Translations under genes and position numbers: made by a program
The notes under the pieces: generated by a model
The model's input: only the letters and a program-made list of their open reading frames with translations
Databases searched by the model: none
What the model was told of the DNA's origin: nothing
Shown here: piece after piece, positions 26,205-34,273 of the stretch
How positions within the stretch are numbered: position 1 is the first letter of the stretch
Layout of the letters: each line of letters begins with the position of its first letter
DNA from: Chryseobacterium bernardetii
Lineage (GTDB): Bacteria; Bacteroidota; Bacteroidia; Flavobacteriales; Weeksellaceae
NCBI RefSeq assembly: GCF_003815975.1
Contig: NZ_CP033932.1
Span: 62,001-126,000 of the forward strand
Length of the DNA stretch: 64,000 nucleotides
Direction of reading: 5' to 3'

Positions 26205-28133
26205 CTAATTTAATTTTCTGTTGATCACCCTATCCATATAATCCTGATACCATGCTTTTGCGATCTGTTTTCCATGTTCTGCTTCAGGATTTTTTAACTG
26301 TCCAAGCAGATTTTTTTCAAGGGCAAGATCTGTTTTCTGGTATATTCCCACAATATCCTTGCCATCAAAACGATAAATATAATTTCCAATTATAAACTGT
26401 TCATTATTCCCGTCAGAATTTACCATGATGCCAGGGTATTTCTTTTCGCTCACCAGGCTTCTTCCCCAGCTTCTGATAGGCTTATTATACCCAATTAAAT
26501 CGGCAAGTGTTGGATAGATATCTATTTGCTGCGCTATCTCCGGGTTTTCTCCTTTAAGGTGATATTCCGGATTCGGAGAATATAAAACTAAAGGAACTGC
26601 AAAACGGTTCATTGCTTTTTCATACTCCGGATAATAGATCTGATTGGTATGATCTCCTGTGAAAACAAAAATCGTATTATGAAACCAGGGTTGTTTTTTA
26701 GCAGTTTCAAAATATTTTTTGATTGCATAATCCGTATACTGTATCGGCTCATGTATTTCTATTTTCCCTTTTTTGAATTTCCCCTGATATTTTTCAGGAA
26801 TTTTAAATGGATGGTGAGAAGAGGCTGTAAACACAGTAGTCATAAAAGGCTGTTTTTTCCCTACATTTTTAGCAAAATACTGAAGAAACGGTTCATCCCA
26901 TATTGCCCACATACCGTCAAAATCCTCATCATGATTGTATTCTGTTTTCCCAAAATAATGTTTAAATCCTAAAATATTTCCAAATCCAAGAAATCCCATA
27001 GAACCATTTGGAGCCCCATGATAAAAAGAGGTATCATAGCCCAGATCATTACAGACCGAAACGATAGACTGAATTTTCTGATTAGAATAAGGAGAACCTG
27101 TAAAAGCATCCGTAAGGCTGGGAATTCCGGCCAAAACGCTGCTCATCCCGTGAATAGACTGCCTTCCGTTTGCAAAGGTATTAGGAAAAATAAGACTCTG
27201 TGTTGCCAGGCTGTCCATAAACGGAGTATAGGAAACATAATCTTTAATATTCTTATCCTTATTAAAAGCTCCGGAATATTCCCTACCAAAAGATTCTACA
27301 ATGAAAATAACAATATTGGGCCGGTTTTCCACCTTCCTGTCATAAACTTTATAAGGCTGTACATTTTCTTCAATAAATTTTTCATCTACAAAATGAACTT
27401 CCTTGAAGTTATTGGTATTTAAAGTTCTGAAAAATGAGAAAGTACTGTTGAGTACCAGATTTCCCTGTAATGGATTGGTTACAAAACGAGTGGCATCTAC
27501 CATATTGATAGGTCTTGTACTATGCTTGAAATCTCCCCTGATTCCACCTACCACCAAAACGGCGGCAATACACAAAGTAACAATGGAAGATAAAAAATAA
27601 GGCAGTAACTGAACCGGCTTTGCTTCATCAACCTTTACTTTTTTATAAAGGAAAATCCATAATCCCATTAAAACAATAAACCAGATCAATACAAAAGGAT
27701 GCTCGCCGACAGAAATCATCAGCGTCCGAGAAACATTTGTTTCATGCTCTGCCACCTGAAATACAGCTGAAGTAAGCCTTGACTGGGAAAACTTATAGTA
27801 AATAAAATCCCCGAAATTCATACCATATGCCACTCCGTTCGTCAGAAAATAAATCCAGAAAAGCACTTTCTGAAATCCTTTCTTTGTATTGATGACTAAT
27901 GGTAAAAGGCTTAACAGTATAAATAGTGCATTCACATACAGAATTGCCGTGGTATCGAAGGCTGTACCATGATAAGCCAGTTTAAGATACTCTGAAACAG
28001 AGTCTACCTTAATGAGGTCTTTATTAAAGCTCCAAAATAAAAGTCTTGCGATCTGATAAAAAACATAGGCTAAAAAAATTCTGTAAAGCAGTGCCAGAAC
28101 TTCCTGTTTTCTAAATCCTTTTAAAAATTTCAT
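26205..28133 (-). CDS. LTA synthase-like sulfatase, membrane phosphotransferase
   Basis: A 642-residue membrane enzyme. About five membrane helices (residues ~10-190) precede an alkaline-phosphatase-superfamily catalytic domain (IVIFIVESFGREY, FANGRQSIHGMSS, FTGDHTNQ). The nucleophile that is Thr in LtaS appears as Ser in NGRQS, which I think is common in Bacteroidota members. It probably transfers a phosphoryl alcohol to a surface glycan or lipid. There is no teichoic acid operon nearby. The -7 box ends four bases before the ATG. Confidence 0.9.
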   Translation of the reverse strand: MKFLKGFRKQEVLALLYRIFLAYVFYQIARLLFWSFNKDLIKVDSVSEYLKLAYHGTAFDTTAILYVNALFILLSLLPLVINTKKGFQKVLFWIYFLTNGVAYGMNFGDFIYYKFSQSRLTSAVFQVAEHETNVSRTLMISVGEHPFVLIWFIVLMGLWIFLYKKVKVDEAKPVQLLPYFLSSIVTLCIAAVLVVGGIRGDFKHSTRPINMVDATRFVTNPLQGNLVLNSTFSFFRTLNTNNFKEVHFVDEKFIEENVQPYKVYDRKVENRPNIVIFIVESFGREYSGAFNKDKNIKDYVSYTPFMDSLATQSLIFPNTFANGRQSIHGMSSVLAGIPSLTDAFTGSPYSNQKIQSIVSVCNDLGYDTSFYHGAPNGSMGFLGFGNILGFKHYFGKTEYNHDEDFDGMWAIWDEPFLQYFAKNVGKKQPFMTTVFTASSHHPFKIPEKYQGKFKKGKIEIHEPIQYTDYAIKKYFETAKKQPWFHNTIFVFTGDHTNQIYYPEYEKAMNRFAVPLVLYSPNPEYHLKGENPEIAQQIDIYPTLADLIGYNKPIRSWGRSLVSEKKYPGIMVNSDGNNEQFIIGNYIYRFDGKDIVGIYQKTDLALEKNLLGQLKNPEAEHGKQIAKAWYQDYMDRVINRKLN

Positions 28134-28137
28134 GGGG

Positions 28138-28145
28138 CAAATTTA
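28138..28145 (-). promoter_or_regulatory. Promoter -7 box of the sulfatase gene, four bases from the ATG
   Basis: TAAATTTG on the minus strand; its last G is separated from the ATG by GGGG-complement only (four bases). Confidence 0.65.
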
Positions 28146-28184
28146 CATCAAAATCACTTTATTGCGTTTTTTAGTGCATATAAT

Positions 28185-28217
28185 TTTGAGTTAGAATTTT
28201 TAAAAACAGTAATTTTG
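28185..28217 (+). promoter_or_regulatory. Promoter of pssA, five bases from the ATG
   Basis: TTTG at 28185-28188 and TAATTTTG at 28210-28217, 21 bases apart. The start codon is five bases after the box. Confidence 0.75.
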
Positions 28218-28222
28218 TACTT

Positions 28223-28936
28223 ATGGATTTTATAAAGAATAATCTGGCTAATGCCTTGACCCTGGCCAATCTGTTTGCAGGCTGTGTGGGTGCAATACAT
28301 CTTATTTTAGGAGACTATCAAACTACGGCAATATGCCTTATCCTCTCCTCTATTTTCGATTTTTTTGACGGATTTGTAGCCAGAGCCCTAAAATCAAACT
28401 CCAATCTGGGACTTCAGCTTGATTCCCTTGCAGATATGGTAAGTTTTGGAGTGATCCCCGGAATTACTATCTATAAAGCTTTAGAACCATTCGGAACAGA
28501 GCTTCTTGGGCTTCATTTTCCATTCGAAATTAAATATATAGGATTAATAGTAACTGTCTTCTCTTGTTTAAGACTTGCGATCTTTAATCTTGATGAGGAG
28601 CAGAGATATTATTTTAAAGGATTAAACACTCCAACCAATACAGTCCTTCTTTTTGGATTATATTATGCTTTTAAGGAGACCGGAAATTTCAGTTTCCTGT
28701 TTGAAAATGCACTGCTGCTTATCAGCCTTGCATTCCTTACTTCATGGCTGCTTATCAGCCCCATCAAAATGATGGCCATGAAGTTTAAATCCAAAGCATT
28801 AAAAGACAACTATCCAAAGATTGTACTGTTGATTGGTGGAATTGCCATTCTTGCTATCTTCAGGATTGTAGGAATTCCTTTACTTGTCATCTATTATATG
28901 CTGGTATCTTTTATTTTCCAAAGACAATTAAAATAG
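28223..28936 (+). CDS. pssA: CDP-diacylglycerol--serine O-phosphatidyltransferase
   Basis: Makes phosphatidylserine, the precursor of phosphatidylethanolamine. The CDP-alcohol phosphotransferase motif is complete: FDFFDGFVARALKSNSNLG followed by LDSLADMVSFG, with its D, G, R, G, D, D spacing. About seven membrane helices over 237 residues match the PssA type in Bacteroidota. Its promoter is close to the ATG. The exonuclease gene that follows is 60 bases away in the same direction. Confidence 0.94.
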   Translation: MDFIKNNLANALTLANLFAGCVGAIHLILGDYQTTAICLILSSIFDFFDGFVARALKSNSNLGLQLDSLADMVSFGVIPGITIYKALEPFGTELLGLHFPFEIKYIGLIVTVFSCLRLAIFNLDEEQRYYFKGLNTPTNTVLLFGLYYAFKETGNFSFLFENALLLISLAFLTSWLLISPIKMMAMKFKSKALKDNYPKIVLLIGGIAILAIFRIVGIPLLVIYYMLVSFIFQRQLK

Positions 28937-28998
28937 AAATCAGAAGACAGAACACTTTTGATTCCCAATAAACATATTTCCAAATATTATTGATTAAC

Positions 28999-29763
28999 AT
29001 GAACTTAAAACTCCATAAACCACTTTGTATTTTTGACCTGGAAACTACAGGAACCAACATCGGAAAAGACAGAATTGTTGAAATCTGTATCCTAAAAGTA
29101 AATCCTGATGCTTCCAGAGAAAGCAAAACCTGGCGTATTAACCCGGAAATGCCCATTCCAAAAGAGTGCAGTGAAATTCATGGGATATACGATGAGGATG
29201 TAAAAGATGCACCTACCTTCAGAGAAATTGCATCTAAAGTTATGGAAATGATTACCGGTGCTGATCTTGGAGGCTTTAACTCAAACAGATTTGACGTTCC
29301 TCTTTTAGCTGAAGAATTGTTAAGAGTGGGAATGGATTTTGATCTTAGCAAGTTCAGATTGGTTGATGCACAGACCATCTTCCACAAAAAAGAGCCTAGA
29401 AATTTAGGAGCAGCCTATCAGTTTTACTGTGGAAAAACATTGGAAAATGCCCATTCTGCAGAAGCTGATGTAATGGCTACTTTTGAAGTTCTGGACGCGC
29501 AGGTGGGGAAATATGATGATATTCCGAATGAAATTGCACCGTTAAGCGAATTCACTTTCCACAATAAAAATGCGGATCTTGCCGGATTTATCGGGTATAA
29601 TGATAAGCAGGAAGAAGTATTCAACTTCGGAAAATATAAAGGGCAAGGTGTAAAAGCTGTGTTCCAGAAGGATCTTGGGTACTTCGGATGGCTTCAGAAT
29701 GCTGACTTTCCTCTGTATACCAAGAAAGTATTCACCAAAATTCAACTGTCTAGCAAATTTTAA
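28999..29763 (+). CDS. DnaQ-like 3'-5' exonuclease
   Basis: DEDDh exonuclease: FDLETTGTN (first acidic pair), NSNRFDVPLL (second Asp) and NAHSAEADVMAT (His and last Asp). The C-terminal ~60 residues (FNFGKYKGQGVKAVFQKDLGYFGWLQ) resemble the C-terminal domain of exodeoxyribonuclease-X-type proteins. It is likely a repair or proofreading-like nuclease, not the replicative epsilon. The ATG at 28999 is used; a TTG three codons upstream is the alternative. Two bases separate it from the next gene. Confidence 0.92.
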   Translation: MNLKLHKPLCIFDLETTGTNIGKDRIVEICILKVNPDASRESKTWRINPEMPIPKECSEIHGIYDEDVKDAPTFREIASKVMEMITGADLGGFNSNRFDVPLLAEELLRVGMDFDLSKFRLVDAQTIFHKKEPRNLGAAYQFYCGKTLENAHSAEADVMATFEVLDAQVGKYDDIPNEIAPLSEFTFHNKNADLAGFIGYNDKQEEVFNFGKYKGQGVKAVFQKDLGYFGWLQNADFPLYTKKVFTKIQLSSKF

Positions 29764-29765
29764 TT

Positions 29766-30167
29766 ATGTCTGATCTGATTCGCTTTAAATTTTATGAAAC
29801 AGCCCTGGAAGCTAACAGAGACAAACAGATTCTGGAAGAAAACGGGATCAACAGTTTCATTGCGAATGAACAGCTTATTCAGTCGGATTGGCTGCTATCT
29901 CAGGCGGTAGGCGGTATTCAGCTTCAGGTGTTTCAAGAAGATATGGAAAAGGCTGAACAGATCCTGCAGGATTATAAAGATAACGAACAGTATTCATTAG
30001 AAGTAGAACACACTATTGAAGACCCGGAATTTGATTTTGTCTGCCCAAAATGTGGTTCCAATCATATCTACAGAGATGACAGGGCTACCAGTTTTTTTGG
30101 CATTTCATTTCTCACGAGCCATAAGTTTGTATGCTATTACTGCGGAAATGAATTCACGCACGAGTAA
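29766..30167 (+). CDS. DUF2007 protein with C-terminal zinc ribbon
   Basis: A 133-residue protein. Residues 1-75 match the DUF2007 signal-transducing fold (FYETALEANRDKQILEENGINSFIAN). Then a zinc ribbon begins: CPKCGSNHIYRDD and FVCYYCGNEF. Zinc or nucleic-acid binding is inferred. It is two bases after the exonuclease gene, so they probably share a transcript; the combination hints at a DNA-metabolism role. Confidence 0.85.
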   Translation: MSDLIRFKFYETALEANRDKQILEENGINSFIANEQLIQSDWLLSQAVGGIQLQVFQEDMEKAEQILQDYKDNEQYSLEVEHTIEDPEFDFVCPKCGSNHIYRDDRATSFFGISFLTSHKFVCYYCGNEFTHE

Positions 30168-30247
30168 GTACCACATAAAATATGTACATTAATCAGAAGA
30201 CTGTCTCGTTCCCTACAATGACACAGTTTGAAAATAAATAAAGAATT

Positions 30248-30853
30248 ATGAAGATCATCTGCATAGGAAGAAATTACAGCGAACACGCTAAAGAATTAGG
30301 AAACGAAGTTCCGGAGAACCCTGTTATTTTCATGAAGCCGGATACGGCGGTTTTAAAGGGAAATGATTTTTATATCCCGGAATTCTCCAATGATATTCAT
30401 TACGAGCTGGAAGTGGTGCTGAAAGTATCTAAAGGGGGAAAATATATTCAGAAAGAAACCGCTCACAAACATTATGATGAGCTGAGCTTAGGGATTGATT
30501 TTACGGCCAGAGACCTTCAGAGTGAATTAAAGTCAAAAGGATTGCCATGGGAACTGGCTAAAGGGTTTGACGGTTCTGCTGTGGTAGGGAATTTCTTTAA
30601 AAAGGAGAACTTTGATCTTAACAATCTGTCTTTTTCTCTCCTGAAAAACAGAGAAAAGGTTCAGGACGGAAATACTAAAGATATGCTTTTCCATTTTGAT
30701 GATATTATTGCCTTTGCATCTCAATATTTCACGTTAAGAGTAGGAGACCTTATCTATACAGGTACTCCAAAAGGAGTTGGAAAAGTAGAGGAAAATGATA
30801 TTCTGGAAGCCTACCTTGGGGAAGAAAAACTACTTGATATCCGAATATTATAA
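30248..30853 (+). CDS. Fumarylacetoacetate hydrolase family protein
   Basis: A 201-residue FAH-family protein. KIICIGRNYSEHAKELG, PVIFMKPDTAV, HYELEVVLKVSK (metal-binding Glu pair), GIDFTARDLQ (Asp) and YTGTPKGVGKV are family motifs. Small FAH proteins act as acylpyruvate hydrolases or oxaloacetate decarboxylases; the exact substrate is not evident. It stands 80 bases after the DUF2007 gene, with no strong terminator between. Confidence 0.92.
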   Translation: MKIICIGRNYSEHAKELGNEVPENPVIFMKPDTAVLKGNDFYIPEFSNDIHYELEVVLKVSKGGKYIQKETAHKHYDELSLGIDFTARDLQSELKSKGLPWELAKGFDGSAVVGNFFKKENFDLNNLSFSLLKNREKVQDGNTKDMLFHFDDIIAFASQYFTLRVGDLIYTGTPKGVGKVEENDILEAYLGEEKLLDIRIL

Positions 30854-30912
30854 GTATTTAACATAAAAGTCTGGTAAATTTTTCTTATCTTTAGGTAACA
30901 AAATGAAAGTCT

Positions 30913-31350
30913 ATGATAAATATTGTATTACCCGTAGATTTTGGGGATAAGACAGACCAATTGGTGGACGGTGCCATAAAATTTGCAAAACAGCTTAATG
31001 GCAGAATTTACCTGATCCATGTTGCACCATCAGATATCGGATTTGCGATTGGTGATATGGGATTTCAATATTTTCCGGAAGTGGAAGCCAATGAAATCAG
31101 GGAAGAATTGGTTCAGCTTAATAAACTTGAGCAAAGAATCATTGCCCATGATGTCGATTGTGAGCATCTTTTAAAACAAGGGCTGGCAAAAGATATTATC
31201 CTTGAGTATGCCAAAGCAAAGAATGCTGATTATATTGTAATGGGATCACATGGAAGAAGCGGAATTTATGATGTGTTTGTAGGAAGTCTTACCAAAGGAC
31301 TTACAAAAAGCTCGAATATCCCGGTTTTGGTACTTCCTATTCACGACTAA
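30913..31350 (+). CDS. Universal stress protein (UspA family)
   Basis: A 145-residue UspA-fold protein. The ATP-binding motif G-2x-G-9x-G-S/T is seen in MGSHGRSGIYDVFVGSLTKG. Its role is in stress or energy sensing as a cytoplasmic dimer. A box TATCTTTA lies about 20 bases upstream and may be its promoter. It is followed by a strong bidirectional terminator. Confidence 0.92.
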   Translation: MINIVLPVDFGDKTDQLVDGAIKFAKQLNGRIYLIHVAPSDIGFAIGDMGFQYFPEVEANEIREELVQLNKLEQRIIAHDVDCEHLLKQGLAKDIILEYAKAKNADYIVMGSHGRSGIYDVFVGSLTKGLTKSSNIPVLVLPIHD

Positions 31351-31380
31351 GTAAAGAAAATTTTAATCGTTAGTAATAAA

Positions 31381-31413
31381 AAAACCGATCAAATAAATTA
31401 TTTGATCGGTTTT
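31381..31413. terminator. Bidirectional terminator between convergent genes
   Basis: A 15-bp perfect stem AAAACCGATCAAATA/TATTTGATCGGTTTT with a 3-base loop, A-rich before and T-rich after, so it can stop both the universal stress gene and the small membrane gene on the other strand. Confidence 0.93.
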
Positions 31414-31432
31414 TTACTATATAACCAATTAA

Positions 31433-31666
31433 TTAACCTTCTTTTTTATAGATATTCGGATCGTAGTAAGGATGCTTACCTTCCGTTGGAGAATAATAGT
31501 CTTTATCTTTATCGCCACCTAGCGTTACAACCAGCACGTAGCACCAGTAAGTAAATAATACACAGCAAACTATAAATAGAATCCAGTTTAAAACATTTCC
31601 AAAAGCATCAAAGAATCCGAAACTCCATTTGAAAACTTTGCTTAAGAATAGAAAGAAAGACGTCAT
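31433..31666 (-). CDS. Small membrane protein (77 aa, DUF6341-like)
   Basis: One or two hydrophobic segments (residues ~4-20 and ~27-48), then a charged, tyrosine-rich C-terminal tail (DYYSPTEGKHPYYDPNIYKKEG). I believe it resembles DUF6341, a small family next to DUF6427 membrane genes in Flavobacteriia, but I am not certain. It is divergent from such a gene and the two promoters overlap. Confidence 0.78.
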   Translation of the reverse strand: MTSFFLFLSKVFKWSFGFFDAFGNVLNWILFIVCCVLFTYWCYVLVVTLGGDKDKDYYSPTEGKHPYYDPNIYKKEG

Positions 31667-31684
31667 TATTTTCCTTTTTTAAAT

Positions 31685-31692
31685 TAACTTTG
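31685..31692 (+). promoter_or_regulatory. Promoter -7 box facing the DUF6427-like gene
   Basis: TAACTTTG, 16 bases before the ATG at 31709. It lies two bases from the opposing minus-strand box. Confidence 0.65.
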
Positions 31693-31694
31693 TA

Positions 31695-31702
31695 CAAATT
31701 TA
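31695..31702 (-). promoter_or_regulatory. Promoter -7 box facing the small membrane gene
   Basis: TAAATTTG on the minus strand with TTTG (CAAA at 31725-31728 on the plus strand) 22 bases upstream, inside the first codons of the opposite gene. Confidence 0.72.
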
Positions 31703-31708
31703 TAAAAA

Positions 31709-32614
31709 ATGTTTAAATTACTTTCAAAAGAAAGCAATATTTTTTCAATTCCTGTTTATATTGGTTGTCTTCTTTTAGTAGTCGTAATATTTAACATACT
31801 GAATTTCAATACTTACGAAGCGATTATTGCCGGAATTACGTTTCTGGGAATTGCTTTGGGATATTTTTGTTTCCACAGTGTTGCCCTTAATTATCAGACC
31901 CATCTTCCGTTATTTTTATATACGTTCTTTATTTTTGGGCTGTATCCCGGTAATTTAGACATAGGAATTGCGGTTGCACTGCTAACGAACTCCTTCCTGA
32001 TCCTACTCTTAACCAGTGCGGATGAGGATATAAGGAAGAAATCTTATGTTCTGGTGGGAGCCATTGTTGCCTTAAACTTTATCTTTCTACCAACCACCTG
32101 GCCTATGGCTGTTTTTGTAATTATCCACGTAATTGCTACTTCTGCCAAAATAGGCTTAAATCTTTTCAGGTTCCTTCTGGGGATTATACTGATTGCATTC
32201 AGTTACTTTTCTGTGATGTACTTTGTTCAGTTCACTTCATGGAATATTGATTATTTTCCATTTGGAAGGATGAAGCCAGTAACGGATTATACAGAGCTGT
32301 TTCCTTTAATCCCAGTAGTACTGATGCTTATTTATGCCGTATATGACCACTTTCAAAACTATAATAAGAAAAGCCCGATAAGCAGATATAAATATACTTT
32401 TCTGCTGGTCTTTTCCCTGGCTCAGCTTATTACCATCATTCTATATATGAATAAAAGCTATGAATATTTGTTGCTTCTGGCATTTCCTTCAAGTATTATT
32501 CTGAGCAGAATGATGAGATTCTTACCCAAATATTGGATGCAGGAGGCCAGCTTATGGCTTATTATTTTAAGTTTACTTACCTTTAAAGCAGGTACGTATT
32601 TTGATTTATTTTAG
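31709..32614 (+). CDS. Polytopic membrane protein (301 aa, DUF6427-like)
   Basis: About nine hydrophobic helices fill the protein, with short loops and no enzyme motif. The family resembles DUF6427 of Flavobacteriia. Its function is unknown; related genes sit near upp or cell-surface genes in other flavobacteria, to my recollection. It overlaps its promoter with the divergent small membrane gene and is followed within seven bases by a DUF3109 gene, so those two are co-transcribed. Confidence 0.82.
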   Translation: MFKLLSKESNIFSIPVYIGCLLLVVVIFNILNFNTYEAIIAGITFLGIALGYFCFHSVALNYQTHLPLFLYTFFIFGLYPGNLDIGIAVALLTNSFLILLLTSADEDIRKKSYVLVGAIVALNFIFLPTTWPMAVFVIIHVIATSAKIGLNLFRFLLGIILIAFSYFSVMYFVQFTSWNIDYFPFGRMKPVTDYTELFPLIPVVLMLIYAVYDHFQNYNKKSPISRYKYTFLLVFSLAQLITIILYMNKSYEYLLLLAFPSSIILSRMMRFLPKYWMQEASLWLIILSLLTFKAGTYFDLF

Positions 32615-32620
32615 AAAATT

Positions 32621-33205
32621 ATGATTCAGATAGACGATAAATTGATTTCTGAGGAAATCTTTTCCGAAGAATTTGTGTGCAACCTTACCAAATGTAAGGG
32701 GGCATGTTGTGTGGAAGGTGATGTTGGAGCTCCACTGGACAAAAACGAGCTTGAAATACTGGACGGTATTTTTGACAAAATTAAACCTTATCTTACTCCC
32801 GAAGGCATTAAAGCACTTGAAGAGCAAGGTACCTGGACTACCGATCCACACGACGGAATGTATGTTACTCCCATGGTAGAAAACCGTGAATGTGCTTATG
32901 TAACTTTTGATGACAAAGGAATTACGAAATGTGGTATTGAAAAAGCATATGAAGATGGTGCTGTAGACTGGCAGAAACCTATTTCCTGCCACTTATACCC
33001 TATCCGTGTTACGGAATACTCTTCATTTACAGCTTTAAATTATCATGAATGGAATGTATGCAGCGATGCCTGTACGCTTGGAAAAGAGCTTCAGGTTCCT
33101 GTTTATAAATTCCTGAAAACACCATTGATCAGAAAGTATGGTGAAGAATTTTATAATGTTCTGAGCGGAGCTGCCGATGAGTGGAAGAAAGAATATGGTT
33201 CTTAA
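32621..33205 (+). CDS. DUF3109 cysteine-rich protein
   Basis: A 194-residue soluble protein of the DUF3109 family with conserved cysteines: CNLTKCKGACC near the N-terminus, then single Cys at REC, KCG, SCH and CSDAC. The pattern suggests an iron-sulfur or zinc site, as in the related YkgJ group. The function is unknown. It is the second gene of a unit with the DUF6427-like membrane gene and ends in a strong terminator. Confidence 0.9.
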   Translation: MIQIDDKLISEEIFSEEFVCNLTKCKGACCVEGDVGAPLDKNELEILDGIFDKIKPYLTPEGIKALEEQGTWTTDPHDGMYVTPMVENRECAYVTFDDKGITKCGIEKAYEDGAVDWQKPISCHLYPIRVTEYSSFTALNYHEWNVCSDACTLGKELQVPVYKFLKTPLIRKYGEEFYNVLSGAADEWKKEYGS

Positions 33206-33224
33206 ATAACCTTTCTTTACATAC

Positions 33225-33257
33225 AAAAGCCGGAAATTAATAATTCCGGCTTTTTTA
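33225..33257 (+). terminator. Terminator of the DUF6427/DUF3109 unit
   Basis: An 11-bp stem AAAAGCCGGAA/TTCCGGCTTTT with an 8-base loop and a T-run. Confidence 0.9.
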
Positions 33258-33402
33258 TGTAATCAGTATGAAAACTTGGAGATGAAAAATTGAAGTACTA
33301 CTGAACCTTTAGCGTCTGATAGTCAGTCTGATCAATACTACTAAAATTGAATAATTGTCTTCAATAACTTCCAGCTTCTCACCTCAGGTTTCCTTATTTT
33401 AC

Positions 33403-34095
33403 TTATTTAAAATCCGCATCCGTTACTCCTGAATTTACTGTAACTTTAGTGGTTTTAATGTTTACCTTCTGGCCAGCTCCTTCTGCTTCTACATCAGCAG
33501 GAAACTGTAATCCGTCTACAGTCATATAACTTTTTATGGTTACATTTCCTTCTCCCGCAATTGTTTTATATAAAAGCCCTGTTGTAACATCAAAATAAAA
33601 TTTTCCTTTATCTGAAGACAATACATTATAGTCTTTTCCATCAAGTTTTTCTACAGTAACATCCTGAAAAGTAGCTCCGTCAAAGGCTAATGCATCCACC
33701 GGTCTTGCTTTTTTAAGCTCAGCAACTTTGTCTGCAGGAATTGCTGTTTTGTTTCCCATCTGATCAAAATATCCTTTTTCCCCATCAAAAAACTGAACCA
33801 TCTGCTGCCCCATCAATGACTGTACAGATTTAAATTTGTTCCCCATTTTCTTGGTGGTCATGCTAATCTCCATTCCCTGAGCAGACATGGTGTTCTCCAT
33901 ATAAAGAGTTTTTACACCCTCCAGCTTTTCTTTTCCTCCTAATGCTTTGAAGTAGTTATCCAATACTTCTTTAGCTGTTAATTTTGATTTTACAGCCTCC
34001 GTTGTTACAGAAGCGGCATCTTTCTTCTGAGCTGCTGCCGGAACAGAGAAAAGTACGGCACAGAAAAATGGAATGATGATCTTTTTCATATACAT
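33403..34095 (-). CDS. LolA-like outer membrane lipoprotein-sorting fold protein
   Basis: A 230-residue exported protein. The signal peptide ends PAAAQ (residue ~22). The mature part looks like the LolA/LolB lipoprotein-carrier half-barrel (KEVLDNYFKALGGKEKLEGVKTLYMENTM, FDGEKGYFDQ, VLSSDKGKFYFDVTTGLLYK, VDGLQFPADVEAEG). It could be a lipid or lipoprotein carrier in the periplasm, or one of the many paralogous carriers without a known cargo. An ATG two codons downstream (34089) is an equal alternative. It is transcribed alone. Confidence 0.85.
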   Translation of the reverse strand: MYMKKIIIPFFCAVLFSVPAAAQKKDAASVTTEAVKSKLTAKEVLDNYFKALGGKEKLEGVKTLYMENTMSAQGMEISMTTKKMGNKFKSVQSLMGQQMVQFFDGEKGYFDQMGNKTAIPADKVAELKKARPVDALAFDGATFQDVTVEKLDGKDYNVLSSDKGKFYFDVTTGLLYKTIAGEGNVTIKSYMTVDGLQFPADVEAEGAGQKVNIKTTKVTVNSGVTDADFK

Positions 34096-34224
34096 AATAA
34101 GTTTAAAGGGTAAATATAGGAATATTGCCGGACATGAATTATAAGTAATGAGGAATAAATGATAGGAAATATGTGATAAATGATGAGTAATGCTTGAAGT
34201 AAGGATTAGAAGATGAAAATAAAA

Positions 34225-34250
34225 AAAACCGTCAACGGATTGACGGTTTT
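34225..34250 (-). terminator. Terminator of tig
   Basis: An 11-bp stem AAAACCGTCAA/TTGACGGTTTT with a 4-base loop and a U-run on the minus strand. Confidence 0.9.
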
Positions 34251-34273
34251 GAAATATTTATATCTGGGTATAA

